Shown: positions 63,301 to 64,000 of the stretch, piece after piece
How the letters are laid out: each line of letters opens with the position of its first letter
Numbering within the stretch: the stretch's first letter is position 1
Assembly (NCBI RefSeq): GCF_000227115.2
Contig: NC_016484.1
Coordinates: 1 to 64,000, forward strand
DNA from: Naumovozyma dairenensis CBS 421
Taxonomy: Eukaryota > Ascomycota > Saccharomycetes > Saccharomycetales > Saccharomycetaceae
Direction: 5' to 3'
Length of the DNA: 64,000 nucleotides
Made by a program: the position numbers and the translations under genes
Notes under the pieces: generated by a model
What the model saw: the letters and a program-made list of their open reading frames with translations, nothing else
What the model was told of the DNA's origin: nothing
Database searches by the model: none

Positions 63301-64000
63301 ACACTTGTACTTTTCGCAGATTCGACTATTTTATTATTATCGGTGATCCTCAACGTCTTTTGCTGTTCTTGTTCTTGTCTTTCTAAGGTCTGTACTAATT
63401 GTCTTGTCGTTCTTAACAATTCCATATTTTTCTGTTGTAACTCTTTAACATTTTGAAAATGAAGCAGTCGTTTTGAAATAATTTTGTGTGAGTCAGTATC
63501 ATTTTCTGTATTTTCGTTAGATACAATTTTTTTTACAAGGGTAGCCTCTTTTTCAGTGAATGGAGATTTATTATCGATACATAATAAAAGATATTGGACT
63601 TGATGAGCCAAATCGGACCTTTGCCTCAGTAATTCATCATTGAATTGTTCATTGTTAGATATTTTCTTTTGTAAATTGGTTAATTCTCTATCTTTTATGT
63701 CTCTTTCTTTAGCAGTTTCTTCAAGTGATGAAGTGATCCTCAATAATTCCCTTTCTAGAGAAGAATTTCTTTCTTTAAAGGAATCTATCATGGGTAATTT
63801 CTGTTCTAATTCCACTAAAAACGATTCGACTTGTCTTTGTAATGTATCTTTATGTCTTTTCTCTTTAACGAGTTGTCTTCTTAGTATCTCTATTAATTTT
63901 TTTGGATTCCCAAATTTGGAGATTAATTTCTTCTCATCAATATTAATATACTTATCGACAGTTGATTTCAACTCGTTACATTCTTTTTCTGAATTTACAA
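60327..64000 (-). CDS. MLP2: Nuclear-basket coiled-coil protein Mlp1/Mlp2, partial
   Basis: The reading frame is open from the window edge to a stop at 60327, at least 1222 residues, and continues beyond the window. An internal TTG at 63971 is not a start. Nearly the whole stretch is heptad coiled coil rich in Glu, Lys, Leu and Gln. A short break contains SLRRARYRNKNPREKFPSFVK. The C-terminal tail is less helical, with a KRSADNEIIQDIIKRPK basic segment suited to nuclear import. Mlp1 (1875 residues) and Mlp2 (1679) are Tpr homologues of the nuclear-pore basket acting in mRNA surveillance, telomere and spindle-pole functions. Adjacency to MCM10 matches MLP2 (YIL149C), but the pair is duplicated, so Mlp1 is possible. 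Confidence 0.85.
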   Translation of the reverse strand, partial: VNSEKECNELKSTVDKYINIDEKKLISKFGNPKKLIEILRRQLVKEKRHKDTLQRQVESFLVELEQKLPMIDSFKERNSSLERELLRITSSLEETAKERDIKDRELTNLQKKISNNEQFNDELLRQRSDLAHQVQYLLLCIDNKSPFTEKEATLVKKIVSNENTENDTDSHKIISKRLLHFQNVKELQQKNMELLRTTRQLVQTLERQEQEQQKTLRITDNNKIVESAKSTSVDLEKHIKTLESKINIISQERDSYKLLVTNSTIQSNTSNNSISSLQQCELEKERLTNELSSMKQQHVKVLEELENKIKTLQKSQLTSKMEVEKHALNFDEMKDNNNLLKEYVDKLENKIKTLEQDLAENELFEKNLITGGVNNLEQSKIIELSVAEQKISFLDKEISNLKSKNKNLEDKILTMTLSKNLLDNKVLQLETSLSERELPKNTQIKNEEKEPAKQQTYTFERKKLESVNDSDISYLYYENLEELQNQFRTLRRELKEVQEDLDMKTESHLKLENKYTKVKNDLKQATYKLASVYTTLEQKNSFLANSVSQLQGKEKELNELKSKLVEKTEKLQMAENENSEKINNAIVLLQTMVEENTTFKDAFKHFKNSLSRLRQAINSIQQQSLVIESNYNTEIDHANERLEEAEVKMASFDGKVTEILESYDGKILNTAAIGHLVRSLIHEKKMLALNLNSANYSLRRARYRNKNPREKFPSFVKIDQQSKKEEDKEEVMENTTKLLALEESNAKLIKEVENCTKVNETLSSQLADMQVKLEPLEQEINELKLKVAEKEQHLNICQEELERWKLRSQTILQQGKIVEEEAHMKSLEKIKTLEEQLETVRTENAQLTDRFDRLKKQAHEKLDAAKTMQINLTTQINELNETKVNLEKSLQQEIEKNNQSGNGAADESEEIIRLRAELEKSNNFSNELEKKVEDAKKFKNEIESLKSELQSVKAYENSTVNSKIIKDLKESFKREKDELIEQMKKEFKTKLEKEKETILAQRKNNILANGQESANIEELKKKWEEEQEALILKRITEAEENLKKRMRLPSEEKINAVIEKRRKVLEQEFETKLRELGLNADGNGVVTDTRAQIEKELREKFNLELAEIKKKAFEEGKQQSMMKSTLLERKLSKLESQTLSPTKNNDSNETQVPSKINLSNINSSSPPLGEKVLQLNYGANVVAETDNDDNPFTLQSGKDETLLTKRSADNEIIQDIIKRPKEE

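Noticed and set aside
1..64000. tRNA, rRNA, CRISPR, LTR or point centromere
   Set aside because: No A/B-box pairs with a plausible cloverleaf, no LTR ends with coding remains, no repeat-spacer array and no CDEI-CDEII-CDEIII arrangement were seen by eye.

Overview
This window is yeast nuclear DNA. It is AT-rich, with compact intron-poor genes, ATG starts and CTG read as leucine at conserved positions (for example in the cystathionine-lyase-like gene), so it is not from the CUG clade. From 21 kb to the right end the gene order follows the left arm of Saccharomyces cerevisiae chromosome IX: BNR1, COA1, the YIL156W-B family gene, UBP7, GUT2, IMP2', RRD1, an unrecognised gene where YIL152W would be, MCM10, and an MLP1/MLP2 gene cut by the window edge. 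Asn- and Ser-rich insertions and the presence of BNR1 and UBP7 (both from whole-genome-duplication pairs) suggest a post-duplication Saccharomycetaceae such as Naumovozyma, Kazachstania or a relative. I cannot name the species.

Layout. 0-5 kb is decayed sequence: a broken unknown gene, a GC-rich 134-bp tandem duplication, and relics of several genes. 5.9-7.0 kb holds an omega-like glutathione transferase. 7-9.4 kb has nothing I can recognise. 9.4-13.4 kb is a second, better preserved copy of the block at 2.1-3.7 kb; it ends in a full-length ARG81-like zinc-cluster regulator gene with two single-base frameshifts. 13.7-18.7 kb carries a YDR090C-like PQ-loop membrane protein, a YHR112C-like PLP enzyme and a Hyr1/Iff-type cell-wall adhesin that lacks a GPI tail. 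A 2.6-kb intergenic region with a perfect 18-bp inverted repeat separates the adhesin from BNR1.

21-48.6 kb is conserved housekeeping sequence: BNR1 (formin), COA1 (complex IV assembly), a short spliced DUF1748 gene, TAO3 (RAM signalling scaffold), UBP7 (deubiquitinase), GUT2 (mitochondrial glycerol-3-phosphate dehydrogenase), SLC1 (lysophosphatidate acyltransferase), IMP2', RRD1 (PP2A activator) and MHT1 (homocysteine methyltransferase). TAO3 and SLC1 are extra relative to S. cerevisiae chromosome IX, and AIM20 and ESL1 are missing from their expected places. Several neighbours act in polarity and bud growth (BNR1, TAO3, RRD1), and GUT2 and SLC1 both use glycerol-3-phosphate-derived metabolites; I infer no shared regulation from this.

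48.6-53.2 kb is a gene desert with short repeats. It is followed by a Ser/Thr-rich GPI protein with signs of frameshift decay, the unknown 298-residue protein, a weak ORF, MCM10 and the MLP1/MLP2 gene. No tRNA, rRNA, CRISPR, complete transposon, LTR or point centromere was found. I see no clearly new multi-gene system. The most informative observations are the decayed tandem block with the ARG81-like genes, the spliced micro-exon gene, the unusual cell-wall genes and the GC-rich tandem unit.
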